Of a stretch of 64,000 nt of DNA, positions 12,500-26,600 are shown one piece after another. Made by a program: the position numbers and the translations under genes. Source of the DNA: Opisthorchis felineus (lineage: Eukaryota > Platyhelminthes > Trematoda > Opisthorchiida > Opisthorchiidae). The stretch is from positions 64,676 to 128,675 of the forward strand of contig SJOL01002321.1 of the NCBI GenBank assembly GCA_004794785.1, given 5' to 3'. Position 1 is the stretch's first letter. The number at the start of each line of letters is the position of its first letter. Under the pieces are notes generated by a model, which searched no databases, was not told the DNA's origin, and worked only from the letters and a program-made list of their open reading frames with translations.

Positions 12500-15400
12500 G
12501 TCGATATTGTACTCAGGCCACAAACCTCGGTAACTTGTAATCATAACCAGCCATTACGAGGTTTTTGGATGAAATATTTTCTAAGGCGGAGTGTATTGCT
12601 TGACGAGATCTCAATCAATCCGATTTTATTTCCTTGCATAGCAGCTCATTTGGTCTATGGTGTAGATTGTCCATAAGGCGGACTGAGTCCCATAGCAGCT
12701 TAAAAGTCCCAGGAATGTTTGCAATGATGTATTGGCTATTTCTATAAAACCCACAATTTCTGGGATCTTTGGTATTTGATGTCGACCACAGTGTCAGTTT
12801 AACTTACCAAAGGTATAACTCTTCACATCTCTGCTTTTGCATTGGGAAACCGTACTCTCTGATACGTCACAGAAATTCCTCTAGGTATATTTTATGTTCG
12901 TTTGGTTAGGCTTCGACAAAAACAATGTTATCCGTTTATGGGCCCGGCGGTTAAGCCGTGAAGCTACTGAACAGAATGGCCAGTATTTCGAAACCTACCC
13001 TGGTTCTGCAGTTGTTCTTGTCTGGGGTTAAGCAAACTGGCGTTATCTCAGACCCCGTACTCCCTTATAGTAGTGTGGCAACTATGCAGGAGATGGGTGC
13101 TACAACCGGACGACTCCCATCTATTTTTTATCTATGCCACTTTACTAGACCTGATATCCATTACCTGATATAACTTCGGTAATGGGCCAGTAAGCAACAC
13201 CCGGTGTATACTAATTGTTAACTTATCTTGATTGATTTCAGTTTCTAGATACTGAGGTTATGCATCCGATGAATAATTTGGCTGAGTTAAACACGTCTTT
13301 TGTAACTGATCATAGACAATGGTGCCTGTAACATGGAATAAATTCCATGCAGATATCAGTGTTGAATAGAATCGTCTGTCCTCCTAACTGAAACAATCCA
13401 TGCTGCTCCTGCTGAAAGCTTTATCATTGTTAGCGTCCTAATAATTATGAGCCGTCCACCTTGGTATATAAACATCAATTCATAAACCACTCAACTGAAC
13501 ATTATGCATTTACTTCGCCAAAACTCTATGCACCGAAATCATTGCATATTTCCAACCCTTCTCTGAAGACTTCAGGCTTTGATCCAAAAAGTCAAGAATC
13601 ATCGGAACGTGGGTTAAGAACTACGGTTGTCACATCATACTTGAGGGCAACGGTACAGTCTGAAACAGTGTCGTGCTAGACGTCTGAAGTTATTATCTTT
13701 CTGCCTAAAAAATCTCCGTGACGTTATTGCCTCTGTAAACACAGGATAAGCAATTTTCTTAGTAAATTAGAGTCACAGTACTATAAATATTCGGTATGGC
13801 TCTAGATTCTACTTGGAACAGTCGATTCGAAGCTGAATACCAATTGTTTCTGAATGTACTCAGTATTCAGGAGGTGCTGCTGCATCATTCGCCAAACAGA
13901 CGGCAGACGGCAGTGTCATACCGCCTAGTGCGTTCTATAGCGCAGGACGGAAATGAAAAATGGGGACTGAACTCGATAGCTGTTATTGCAGAGTCGCATG
14001 CTTTGTTGGCAATCTATTGTTTGTATGAATCATCGGACATTATTACCCATATTTTCCCTTGCAATAATAGGAAATTTCTGTGCATGCTGGGCTACCCTAT
14101 TTATTGGGTATCATTCAAAGTTCCTAAGGATTAACCCACTGTTTATCCCATTGCGGGAATTTAATACACACAAGTGAACACTGATATTTGACATTCGTTA
14201 CCAACAAATTTCTAGCAGAGTACCTGCGCATGATACCACAAGTGATTTAATCTAATTATGTTCTGTTTGCAAGCGTTGACTTCCTGGGGAGTTACTATTC
14301 TAAATACTCCGGTGGACTGCAGTCATTTTAGATGAAACAAGACTCGCCCGCAACTGTTAGTTTTTGTGTGGTGTCGGCTGAAGGGAGTGTAACCCCGCGC
14401 GAGTTATAGCACGAGTTCTGGAACTGCTGCTCTTTGGTCGTGTACCAGTTACCTGGGCGAAACCTGTTGCACACAGCCATACATAACGACCCTACGTAGA
14501 TATCAAAAAAACCAGTGTACAGTAAGCCTTAATGAAGGTAAAGGGGTCTCACTGATTGATTGAACTGCACTATGAATTAGAATCCCCGTCGATTTTACTG
14601 GATTTTGCACGGAGAGCATTTCCTTATAATTAGGGATGCATATTCGAAGTAACCGGGTGTTATCATTTTGTCAAGTACTTACCTTTCTCTACCGTTTCGG
14701 TAATTTTACGACTCGACATCGTATAAACTGCGCATTTGTTAACGACCCATAGTTGGATTTATCCGAATGCTGTCACTTTTGCAAATTCGTAAGCAGTGAT
14801 CACTAATTGAGATTCGTAGGCTGTCGGGGACCAGACGAAATACTCAGTCAGGACGTCTAAGAGCAATGTGGACAGTAAAGAAGGGGGAAGCTTTGCGAAA
14901 GTCCAGACATTCGCTAAAAACATTTGACCTACAAACCGAATTTGTCTAAGTCCAATCAGAAGTCTCCTGCCAAAGCTTTTGTAACTACTGTTGCTAACTC
15001 CCCTTGATGCTTTACAACATTACTAATCCCCAGCTGACTGAAATTTCCAGACACGACATCAATATGATCGCTACCCATCTGAAAAGAAAATCGAGTTTCA
15101 TCCAGATTAAAACGTGGCTGAAGTCGATGTAATAGCGCGGGCACAGGAATATGTTGACCGCAACTTGCGACGCTAATGGCTGTAAATCAAAAGTGAAAAT
15201 TCTCTTGGCTACATTCGAAATTGTTGAGACGGGGCGTGTTGAACACGTTTCCGATCTTTGACATTTCGGTCGCGCTCGACCACCGTTAAGGTGGCTTAGC
15301 TGTATCGTTCAAAAGAAGAGGGCCCTAGTTAATGGATGCGGGTGTTGTGGTAGTCAACAAAAAATGTGAACCTTGACCACCTGATGCGCATATGTGCATC

Positions 15401-16443
15401 GGATGTTTGTGTTTAGTTCTTCATCCATGGGTCATTGTAAAACTCCTCTAAAGTGGCTACCTCCCCACATTCAACATTTGGTGGGTTCCGTTAAGCTTCT
15501 GATGGAACATTTTGGTGACGAAATAACAAATATTTAAAATGAAACTGTCTAATCGTTTGCACGGTCCTGATGAAGACAGCCGCAGATGCAGTGTTCCCAC
15601 AAACTAGAATCGCACGTTTCTTCTAGAATTCACAAATAAACGTAAACCACGTATCGTTATGTCTTTTAAGCTATGGAGAGGTTACGGCATTCTCTACACG
15701 AGTCATCCACCCGAATGACTGTTTTGAATAGTCCTTCCAAAAGTCACTGTGAAGTGGTTGGCTGGGGTGCAGTCGACTAGCTGATTTTTACTCGCATGAT
15801 AGATTACGTTTTGGTCAGATGTTTTCACTCTTGTACATCAACCGTTATTGTTCTCAGGCGTGACTTTGAACATCTCACGTCCGATCATCTGCCGTTTGGA
15901 TGGACGGTAACCAGAAGGGAGTGAATGGGTCAGAAGGTATTTTCCTTTGCGTAAAGTGGCATCCATATGGTTTGTAAAGATTTGAGCAAAGTTGAAGTGC
16001 GAGTAAGATTGAGCATTGAACAAATATCGTTTCTGTACCGAGACACTTCTATTCTCAAGTTTAATTGTGTACACTACTGTCTGTTGAGTGGTCTTTTTGG
16101 AGCTTGCTCGAAGAGCTTACACGCGCACCACTTATAAATGGTTTCCAAATCGACTACGAGAGCAGAGTTAGTAGGCGTTGTCTCTCAAGAGCACATATGT
16201 ATCTGAACGTGCTAACTGCTGAGCCAGCGGTGTGCTCGAGAAGTGCTGCGCTCACTTAGGTCTAACTTCTCGCACTGTTTCTCACAGAATACGCGTTTTC
16301 ACAGGCTTTTTTGGTTTGCTTGTGTTGGTTTCAATGCCATACCTATGTTCCACATCAATAAAACTACTCAGTTGAAGGAGGTTGTTCACCTCTTATTTCT
16401 TTTGTTCAAGTCGCAGTCCTTGTGATGTTTAAACTACCTTCAG
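12500..16443. other. no supportable gene
   Basis: The clearest frame is 112 codons at 13796-14134 (plus). It begins with ATG and has no recognisable domain or splice context. The rest shows only short open frames and no repeat I can name. Confidence 0.35.
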
Positions 16444-16531
16444 GGAAGTTGGCAATCCCGGTCATCCTTATCCGTTCGGCGGTGGGTATTTCAAGTCTCT
16501 GAATAGATGGAGCCTGAAACGAGCACACTAG
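16444..16531 (+). CDS. candidate terminal exon, unidentified
   Basis: A long pyrimidine-rich tract (16385-16440) ends in ACCTTCAG. It is followed by one base plus 29 codons to a TAG at 16529-16531. The peptide contains GNPGHPYPFGGGYF then a basic end (RWSLKRAH). The exon would enter in phase 2. The splice site is strong but the exon is short and isolated, so chance is possible. Confidence 0.25.
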
Positions 16532-19500
16532 AGGATATGTTTCGATGCAAATTTACCCCTCCTTGCTAAGGCACCCCAATATTATCTACCGACAAACACA
16601 ACGTGTCAGTCAAGCCGACCATAATCCTGTTCTAATTTCATCCTCTCCTCTTTCCACGAGAAAAGCGAACACATAATCAACGCTTCGAAAAAACATCTGC
16701 AACTTAAAAATATGGAACAAATAGGAGAAAAATCTGCCCCTACAAAACCCGATGAGGAGTACATAAAAATAACGTGCTACATGAGTGTCTTATAGAATTT
16801 TCAGCACAACAGTTAGAACTACAATTACACAAATGACAGCGGTGTTTCAAAATGTTGCATTTCATACAATACGAAATGTGAGAATTTTAGTACTATGAAC
16901 TGTCATGTCCATTCCAGGTGACCTTCATGGTCACGTTTGAATTGTGGATTCCCACAACGATCGGAATACTTCCAAACAATAATTCTTCTTTTATCTGATG
17001 TTGCATGTATCCACCTCTGGAGTTCCTGACGGATGGACCCTGATCTTACTGTCCGATCGATGTGCGAGACTAATCAGACCGATCAAATATGTCCTAGCAT
17101 GAGTAGATAATTGGGTCTGGTTCTACGTACAATTTGAAAGTCCAGGTTGCATTTTCAAATTCGGACCACCTCCCTACTCCACTTTTCTGAAAAGCTGTCA
17201 TGGTAAATTGACTTCCGGTTATGCTCACAAGCATGATGGAAATATGATTTTTGCATTTTCAGGTCAATCTGGTTCTCTCGGGAGCATACATTTTATGGAG
17301 CCTATCCGAGTGTGATTGAGCAACGGTCTTTAATTAGGGTTTGTAAATAAAAGAAATTACTTTGGTCCCGAATTAAGTTAGCATTAACAGTTAGGTACAT
17401 TTCATCCAATCCACAATTGCTATTCAGTGCTGAACAAATATTAATTTTGAGTTTACAATTAACAACAACGAAGGGGAAACAATCAGCGGCACCCCTGTAC
17501 GGAATGTCCAGAATTGTTGTCTGCAATCTATCCAACCAAAAACTTAGTCTGGTTGGATAAAGCTGCAGATAAATGCTTTGGTACCTAGCATTCAAGGTTA
17601 CCTTTTCGCCTCAGCAACACAGCCAATCATTTAATTTTCATCTAGCTTTGTAAGGAAATAAATTACAAACAGAGCCTTAATACCCATTCGTTAGACACAG
17701 AGAGTCTGAAGTGTGCTGCATTATTCCTCCATGGTTTGTAACGACTAAGGCAAAAAATAAGCAAACACGACCACATCAAAACAATCGTAGTATCAGATAT
17801 TTTGTTTCAGAACAGTACATCAAAATAATAGAAATGGACCCCCGAGGAAAGACCACTCCCGGGGACAGTCTAATTATGTCCTTCCTCTGAGTTATTTCTT
17901 TTTGATAGCTTCACTGGCATAGTTGTACTCTGACACATGCGTTGCATTTGAAAATATTTCTCGCGTAGTTCATACGACAAATGCACAGATTTGAGTAGAC
18001 TATTCCTGTGGTAAAACCCCCCCAAGCGATTTGTCCATTGCACAGTTTTTCTTCATTTTTGAGACGAAAGTTGGTAGCGGTGCGATCTTTTGAACAAAGT
18101 GAGTTGTAAAAGACTAGTCGTTTACCGCTTGTATGATAGCGAGAATATCAGGACATTTGAAAGTTTCAACACAATTTATGGGTAGTTTTGAGTTTTTTTA
18201 GGCGCTGTTAGGTCTGACTATATTGTGTTTACAATCCCCCCTCTAGCAAGAAACCGGAAGTGCCTGGAAAATTCAAACGTGAAAAACAATGATAATCGGC
18301 TAGCGTCGAAGTGAACTTAAGCGAAGTTTGCAAGTGCTGTTACTTCAAACGTTGAATTACACTTTAAATTACAGCATCTAGGGATATTATTCCGCTGTTT
18401 TTTATTGTTGCCTAAACACGTGCATTCTTTTATAGTTGGCATTGTTTGATAAAGACCTGACGTTCACTTTGGATACGCATACGTCTCTTAGACTTGGTTC
18501 CTACTCACACGTTTTATGTTCTGTTCAGTGAGCCTAGATGAACGAAATTTGCGTTTCAGTCGCCAAAATCAATAAAGATTTAACTCCTAAAATGTCCCAA
18601 GAGACAAAAACTGCCGCCTCTAAAAGAATGCCAAAAGAGACGTTTCTAAGATAAGATGCAATTTCCAGGCTCGTAAAATTATTTCTATGCGCTAGACAGA
18701 AGATTTCCAATAGAAATGTTTAAAAGCGGAAAACCATCTATATGTCAGAGTTGGAGACCATTTTCTAGCAAGCGTCTATGGAGACTGTGGTTAGAGGTAA
18801 TTCTTGGCGTACGTAGCAGTGCATGTTACATGTTGTATACAAGTTGGAATGCTGGGTTTCTACATGATCATTTACGCGATGTTACCAACGCACTTATGCC
18901 TAGAATAACTTTAGGTATACACTCATCCCATTGGAATATCGGTCTAAGCTTTATAATCCCCTCGAGGTTTCTACCGGACTATGATGAAGAATGGGAGAAC
19001 TTAGGAATAGGAGAACTTACCTATGCATTCAAATATGTCGAACCCATTGTCCTTGGTTTGTTTTTGTTCGAATTTCGAATCCCCAAGCAACATGATCTGA
19101 TGCACTATCACTCTCATTAGATGTTACCCAGCTTCGTAGAAAATATAAACCTATCGCATAAGAGGGCAAAACGGTTGACCTATATTTAACAGTTTAAATA
19201 TCTATAAAACCGTGATACAACGCGTTCTCGAATTCGGGAATCATCGTGGGATTCTCGGTCTTCTTAAAGGGGGTGCGAGCTCTGTCTTGCCTATTGAACT
19301 CAGTGAGTGAATTTTAAGATATATCTCCAACGAAATGTTTATCCATTGATGAAAGTTTCGGCCACGTTGAAAGCGCTAAGGATCGAGATTGAAAAGGAAA
19401 CCAAAGTGCATACCAAAGGTGTGACTTAAACCGAGAACATAGGACTCCGAAACTTTTTCAGTTGCTTGCACATTCCCTCTTCAGAAGCTTTCGAGAAAAT

Positions 19501-20537
19501 ATCAAATATGACTACAGACAACTGTACGTATAAGAGTGATAATTTGATTCTGTGTTGCTTATCATTCCCCGTAACTGTTGAAAAAGGTGCAAAACACATG
19601 GGACAAAAAAGTTCCTTATAGAAGAAATTACTTTGCAGAGGAAAACGGTTTTGTTCAGTCCCGTCTCTCATCTCTCTTGGGAGTAAGAGTGTTCGCTGAG
19701 TACAAAAAACGGTAAGAATTCTCGCTTTGGTAGAGTTTGGCAAACAGTCGATAAATTCATTGACGATTTCTGTACAAAACATCGTCAGGCCAAGTTACCG
19801 GAATGGCTACTAGAGTAAGGGATCTAAGGAAGAACGGTGTCTAACATTATGGCGTTCAGGACAAAAAAACCTTAGCAGGTAGCTTAATGCGCAGGTGTAT
19901 CTTAGATGGCTAATCCACCTGTATCAAGCTCATATCCAGAAAATTAATAATTGCGTCAGATGAAAAAAGCAATACGACCAGCGGAGGCGGAAATGAAGGC
20001 AGAAAAATCTATCCCAAGGTATCCAGTTGTCAGCGGCCCACAACATAATTTGCTGACTGGTTAGGGGAAGTAATGTTTATAATAGCTTGTCCTACAGGAT
20101 ATGTCCGCTAGTAGGGCAGGCATTGGTGCAGGGGGTTAACTTTTTAATGGGGCAATGTACATTGTAAGGGCACAAAACCCGCCATATATTCCTCTGGCGT
20201 AAATGATTTTGCTCACTCTTGCCAGCACATTATATAGAACGTTTATATTCTAGAAGGGTAACCATTTTAGCAACAATAATTTAATTGCCACATCTTTCCC
20301 GTTTGCTTTTCTGAGCTGCTTGCTAATGGTCTTATTGTAAATTTATGAATGTGGACCCATTTTGCTCTATAAAAAACACCAGATTCGGCGATTTCCTTAC
20401 CGCATGTTTGTTCGGAGTCGCCCGATGTGCGTAGTATTTTGGTGCCTCTTCGAATTAGGCATCAGGCCCGGACGTTTTGTTTTCCGTCAATTGTTTGGAC
20501 TGAACACACCGAGTACAGCAGTAATTAGGTCAAATAG
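16532..20537. other. no supportable gene
   Basis: Strong-looking acceptors exist (for example TTTTTGCATTTTCAG at about 17262) and a 134-codon frame sits at 18716-19120 on the plus strand. No exon can be linked by phase to a neighbour, and no repeat family is recognised. Confidence 0.35.
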
Positions 20538-20617
20538 AAAACTGGTAACAGAAAATGGTATACGCACTTGCGCGGACTACTGCAAAAGGATCAAACAGAC
20601 GCCGTCAGATACAGGAG
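20538..20617 (+). CDS. membrane-protein gene exon upstream of the transmembrane segment
   Basis: 80 bases, phase 0 in and phase 2 out, with donor AG|GTATTT. It encodes a basic hydrophilic stretch ([18 protein letters not shown]). An overlapping frame is also open, so the reading is supported mainly by the phase fit with the next exon. Confidence 0.38.
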
Positions 20618-23600
20618 GTATTTAAACGCATGGGGTATACATACATGCACCAGGAAAGCAAACGAACGATGATCCATGGTTTTTTGCTACTGCGATGCAT
20701 CATGTTAAGGTTTCATACCACTGCTCAGCAGTTTGATAATGTTGGGGCGGTTGTGCGAATATGTGCGTAGGACAATCTGATGGTCCTGTGATTGACAGAA
20801 CCCAGAGACAAGTCCGACGCCCAATCAAGACACGGTACCAACAGACGGCGAGTGAACACAACGCTGCAGTAAAAGCTACTACACTGGTGAGAATTCTGTC
20901 CACATCTAAATTGCTTTATTAACTACTTGTCAACAGTCAATGGATCAGGTATCAGCTTCCCCATTACGATGTGATAGCAGGAGCCTGTTGTTCGATTCAG
21001 GTTTCGGAACTCTCCTGTAACCGCCTCTGTAGTCTCGTCCCACATGTGTCAGTATCGTTCCCAAACACTTCATTGAGGCACTTTTCTGCGACACTTCTTT
21101 CAGTGCTACATAATCTGCCATCACAGTATTGTGGGCTGTATATCAACTCAACCATAATCATTTGACCAAATATTTATTTGCTACGGAATAATTGTCTAAG
21201 CATATTAAATGAAGCATCCTCCGAATTCTCGACATAGCTGCTAGTCTGACACCTTACTATTTTGTCTGAACATCTCATAACAAAACACTGTATCCGTTGC
21301 TTTCATTTCAGAGCGAACAGATTGCTGCCATTCTGATTGCTGTTACACTGTTGGCCATACTGACAATCTGCATTGTCATACTCATCATAAGGACAATGAG
21401 AAACCGTCCGACCCAACACTATACCGTGAGTACTTTTGAGAATTTGTTTCCGTATTAATGCTCAAGTTTCGAAGTGATTTGACCAACCACTTCACAAGGT
21501 GTGAGTTCATGGTGTTTAGTGGGTTAAAAAAACTGGCTTTTGTTTTCATTTATCGACACATGGAACGTTGTAAGGAGTCCTCGAATCAAACGAATTTTAT
21601 ATAAAAAACTTATCTCAATTTCGATGTACAAATTTGCACATAAGCCATAGCATGTGTGGGTGATGGTTCAAGTTTAACATGGCTTCCTGATCACCACTCG
21701 GTAAGATTGGGTGAACTGCCAGTCTCTCGGTTTTCGTTCTTTAGCCTGGAAACAAGGTTCTCCAAGAGCAGCAAAGCCCATGTAATTTATTTAGACTGTC
21801 ACTTTGTTTTACTAGAGCTAAAAATCTACCAATTTTGTAGCGTTCGTGTCAAAGGTTCAATCGATCTGTTCAGTTCTTTCGTTCAAAACTTGGTGAGAGA
21901 GACTTGGAAGTACAGTTTGGGCGTATGTACAACAAGCAACTTCAGAACCTTTCACACTTGCGTAGAAAAGGGTAACTAGGTCTCTAAAAGTCTTATTTAT
22001 GGGAAACTGTGCTGTAACGATAACGGGAACAACCGTTCAACTATACGACATCCACAAAATATGAGGCAAATATTCTTGTTACTAACTTATTGGTAACACC
22101 TCCCAAAGGTTCTGGTTCTGTGTTATACCGCAACAGTTTTTGTGAATATCGCCACAGCAAAAAGTGCTTATGAGCACATATCTCACTCTCGTTAGGGAAG
22201 TCATCCTCCTATCGTAGCATGGGTGTTCCGGTTTGTCCAGCAGATTCAAATCCAGCTGTTTTTGGAATTTGTTGATATCACCCATCCTCACCCGATGAAC
22301 TCCGGCTGTATCATATGTTATACAAAAAATCCAACAGCGCACATATGGGGTATCTCAATTACTTCATCTGAAGAAATGACAGGCATACTTTGTCAAATAT
22401 ACTAGGCGACAACCCCGAGATTGATTCAAACCCTTCTTTCAGGACTTTCTTGTCATCTAGCACCATGGATAATACACGCGTGCTGGTACTCATGAATATA
22501 CAGACCATGAATCCTTATTTCACCCATGATTCAAAATTCTTCGTGGTATTTTACTCTCTTCTGACTAACCTTCCTCCCTTGGCAGCACTTTTTAATTGAG
22601 GAATGTTCACTTTGCTCTTCCCATTCCTTACCGATAGACTCTCGTTGTCCCGGCATCCATGACATTGGCACCTTCGCATTCCGACACCTTTAGGATATGC
22701 AGAAAGATATCCAAACCATTAATCCTTTTCGTCGTTCCTGGTCATCCGGGATCTCCGTAGCTCGTGCGTTGGTGTTTTTTGATATAGCCGTTACTAAGCC
22801 ACAATGTTTTCGTTCACAGTCAGTTAAACCGAAAAAACGGATGCAAATGTGAATGCTTTAACCATACACGTCTATCTAGCGAGCCAGTGTATTAGTGGAG
22901 GCAAACAGATGGCATGAAAATAGCAATACACATACATTTTTACTTCCGTATACTACTAAATTTTACGAGGTATTAGCCTCCCTGTCTGGCGTTATCGTTA
23001 TGGATCATTCACAATGTGCGACCGCTCTGCGTAGGCTTTGCTACCACCTCCAAGTGCTACTAAAAAGTGTCTGTTTGTGTTGAAAAACGAAAGTGTGCTG
23101 CCTAAACTCTGTCCAGTTGTTTAAATATGCGTGGAACCACTAGTATAATAGTCATCGTAAACTGTGGGTGTCAAACACGCCTACATCTGTTCTATCGTTT
23201 CACTATTGCCGAGGACATTGGAATGCGTCTTGTAGATGACCTTACACAACCACTTCGACAAGATGTAAAAGCAGGAATTTTTGACCTGATGGCGCATGGG
23301 AAAATTTCACTGATTCGGACGTATGATATGTCGGCTGAGGAAGGTGACCCAAACAGTGACGTATTTGTTTGAAGGCTACCTTTTCATTACCCCGTATTGT
23401 ATGCAACACGCTACCGTGTTGCTAATATATTTGGTTCGTTTCCGGGATTGAGCAGAAGGTGACTAGTCCATGTGAATCCTGTAAACCTAGTTACCTGGTT
23501 TCTTTTTGAGTTGGACTTATGGTATTTGAAAGACAATAGACGATGCTTTTGTAATGATGTTAAACTGTAGCTTAATGACTTATTCCTACAGTGGTGTCAC

Positions 23601-26600
23601 AACTTTATTGAAAGGATCATTTGCTGAACCCACATGTGTCTGGCAGAGGTGCCTCTGTCGTTATAGTGTGCTTCTAGTTTGCATACTACGTGGACGAACA
23701 ACTTTCTGCACAGTTTTGTTTTTACAAACGGAAGGGACATTTTTGTCCTTCTAAAATTCAAAAGTTTTCTGCTAAAGTTCATGCGTCTATATATCTGAAG
23801 AGGTGAGACGATCAATAAATAGGTCACCAGGCACAAAGTTGGGGAATGCGATGAATTAATAAGCCTTGGTTGTTTGCAGGCTAACATGCGACATGAATAT
23901 TCTTCCGTTCACACTACTCTTCAATGAACGGCACCAGATCGTTAAAAACTACACTGAGTAACTTAATTCCTTCTCAGAACTGACCAAAATAGTGAATACA
24001 ATGTGTGGCACCTGTGAAGTGACTGTTTCTTAGGTAGAATTGTAATAATCCTGAATGAATTAGGAAATCAGGACGCCGTTATTCACAACTCGTGCTGACA
24101 AACGTAAGCGTACGTGTGTTGGCACACGACATTCTCTGTGCACCTTTTCCCGGTCAATAACGACACGGTTGTATGTGAAACAAAGTAAGACAAACAGCTC
24201 AGTTACGGCTGCACGTATACCACAGCTCAACTGATGTCGTAGGGTCTCACAGTCTCCGTGTGGTTGTTTGGCAATACTCCCCCAAAGTTCTCTAGTGGGA
24301 GACTCAGGACCACTCACGGATACCCATCCTAATTGAGTTGGACGGAGTAACGCTGTCAGTTTCAGCGTCACATGCATCATATCGAATGTTACCGACTGAT
24401 CTTATTTGTATAGAAAATCTTGACCATTCATTTCCGAACTGATTTAGCGGTGTATCCGTTGTAAATGTTAGTTCAATGCTCCATTGGCACGCCAGCTGAG
24501 CAGATCCTAAGCATTGATGAATACGGAAGGCAGAATGCTGGAATTAAATGATACTGCAAAACTTTCACGCACAATATCACGGGTAGCATTGCGATACTGC
24601 ATCTTACAGTTGTTTACTCCACGTTTCATATCCTGCAACGTCCATGGATCGGCAGATTTTGCTGCATTGCTAAGAGTGAGCACGAAATTTTCAACGAGAC
24701 TTTCCGACTGTGGATTGCTCGACGCTAGCGATATATGACGGCATCCAACAATTTCTACCTCTCCGTTACTTTCGCCACAACATAATATGTTCCATTACCA
24801 GCAGCCAGTACATGCTGCGTGTCATATCGACTAAGCGTTTTTTTTAACGTTCGAATTATGAAACGTAAGTTTGTGGTAGTAGTGAAATACTCCTCTGGCC
24901 ACCGAGAATAAGAATCAGTGGGAAACAAAGCCCAGTGTCCGTTCAAAAGTGGTTCTCAGCAGACAGCATAAAATCTCTACCACACCTCACAGGACATTGA
25001 TTACGTAGTTTACTTTGAAAGTTAGGGATGGTACCTAATCAAGCATTGTGTACGGCATTAGGCATGTGGTACAATACCGTTATCGATTCTTGGCCCTCGG
25101 AAATTAGGACGGACCAACAACCTCATTTTTTCAATACTAAGATGACCAGGGTTCATATCATCAAGACAGCAGGTTTTCACAATGGGGGTTGCTTAAACGT
25201 AATAAACTGTCGGTTGTGCTGCTAAATTCTCCCCTAAAATGAGTCTGGGCGACCAAGTTTCATGGTAGCATCTCAACCATGTGTTAAACAAATCATAGTA
25301 GATCTAAAAATTCGCGTTTTATTAGAACTCATTTGATGAAAACTCACAGCAGGTGGTTAAACAAGCATGTAGTCGGATGAGCAACGTTTTTTGGAGTGTC
25401 CACGTTGAGAACATCTCTGCCAGATCAATGCTGGATATCATAATCCAAAGTAGCTAAGGATATGCAGCAGCGTTGAAACAGTGCTACTGGGAGCTTATCG
25501 ATAACTTTCAGTGGATTGTAGATTAGCTGCAGAGCTTCCTGACCAGAACGAGCATAAACTTTGAACCAAACAATTATTTATCTATGGTCCAATGTACTAC
25601 CTGTTACGTTGTGTCTGGAACCAAGTACTGTGAAACACAAACAACAGCACAAATATTCTGTCCAGGCATCGTCACGCTGACGGTTAGGGATGCATCCGTA
25701 ATAAGAAAGGACTGATGAGTTCGTGAGGATGACCTAAATAATGCTTCAAAAACCTGGTTCTTAAAGTCGAGTGTGGAACGAAATGAATGCCCATGAGTGC
25801 TGAACGACTTAAAAATTCCTGATGAGAGAACTATGGACGGCACAGGTGCGGAACTTTGAGTGAAAAATGGGGAGTACCGCAGAAAACTTATTGATTATCT
25901 TCTAACCAAGATGATATCCAGGGTCTTAACCCTGAGAAAGGGAGGAGGACGAGAGGGACCAGTCTGAAACTGCCTTGGTCAAGAATGCATCCAAGACATT
26001 TAACGGGTGTATTTTCAAGAACTATTTTGTCGACTGATACTAACATTATTGCCACAAAAACCAATCCGAGCACTTCGAAGCTTCTTCTCATGGGGGTCCT
26101 TACCTTTAGCATAAACAATAATATTCTCTTGATGAATGTCATCTCCGCCAAAATCTTCGATGATGGAATTGGTGAAGTACTGAAAAGTGTCTAATGAAAT
26201 GCTCATAACTAAGAACAAAAATTTGTGCACAAACAGGTCGAAAGGATTATTGGTAGTAGTAAGCGCACATGAGTTTGGGATATTTGTGGGTATGCATCTT
26301 TCAGGTCGATGCGAGATAGAAAAAACCTGGACTACCCAAATCTGGCTGTTTGGTGGTACATATCCAGTACTTTAGCTTGCTAGTTATGGTGATTTTATTG
26401 TAGTCACTGGTTCTAGAGCTTATACCTCCAGAGTTCAAGGAGGCTACCATAGGATTAGTTCGTTTCGAAGAACTGATGGTTTCTTTGACACTGTGATACA
26501 CAAGAGCGTGCGAATCTTTATTGACTGGATCATGTAATCCATCAGACAAAACTTGCCATTTAGCAATGCATGGCCTCACCTGAGAAATTTCCATAAAACT

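Noticed and set aside
18716..19120. 134-codon plus frame as a gene
   Set aside because: There is no recognisable motif. A strong minus-strand donor lies inside it (GCATAG|GTAAGT near 19025), so its strand is not even clear.
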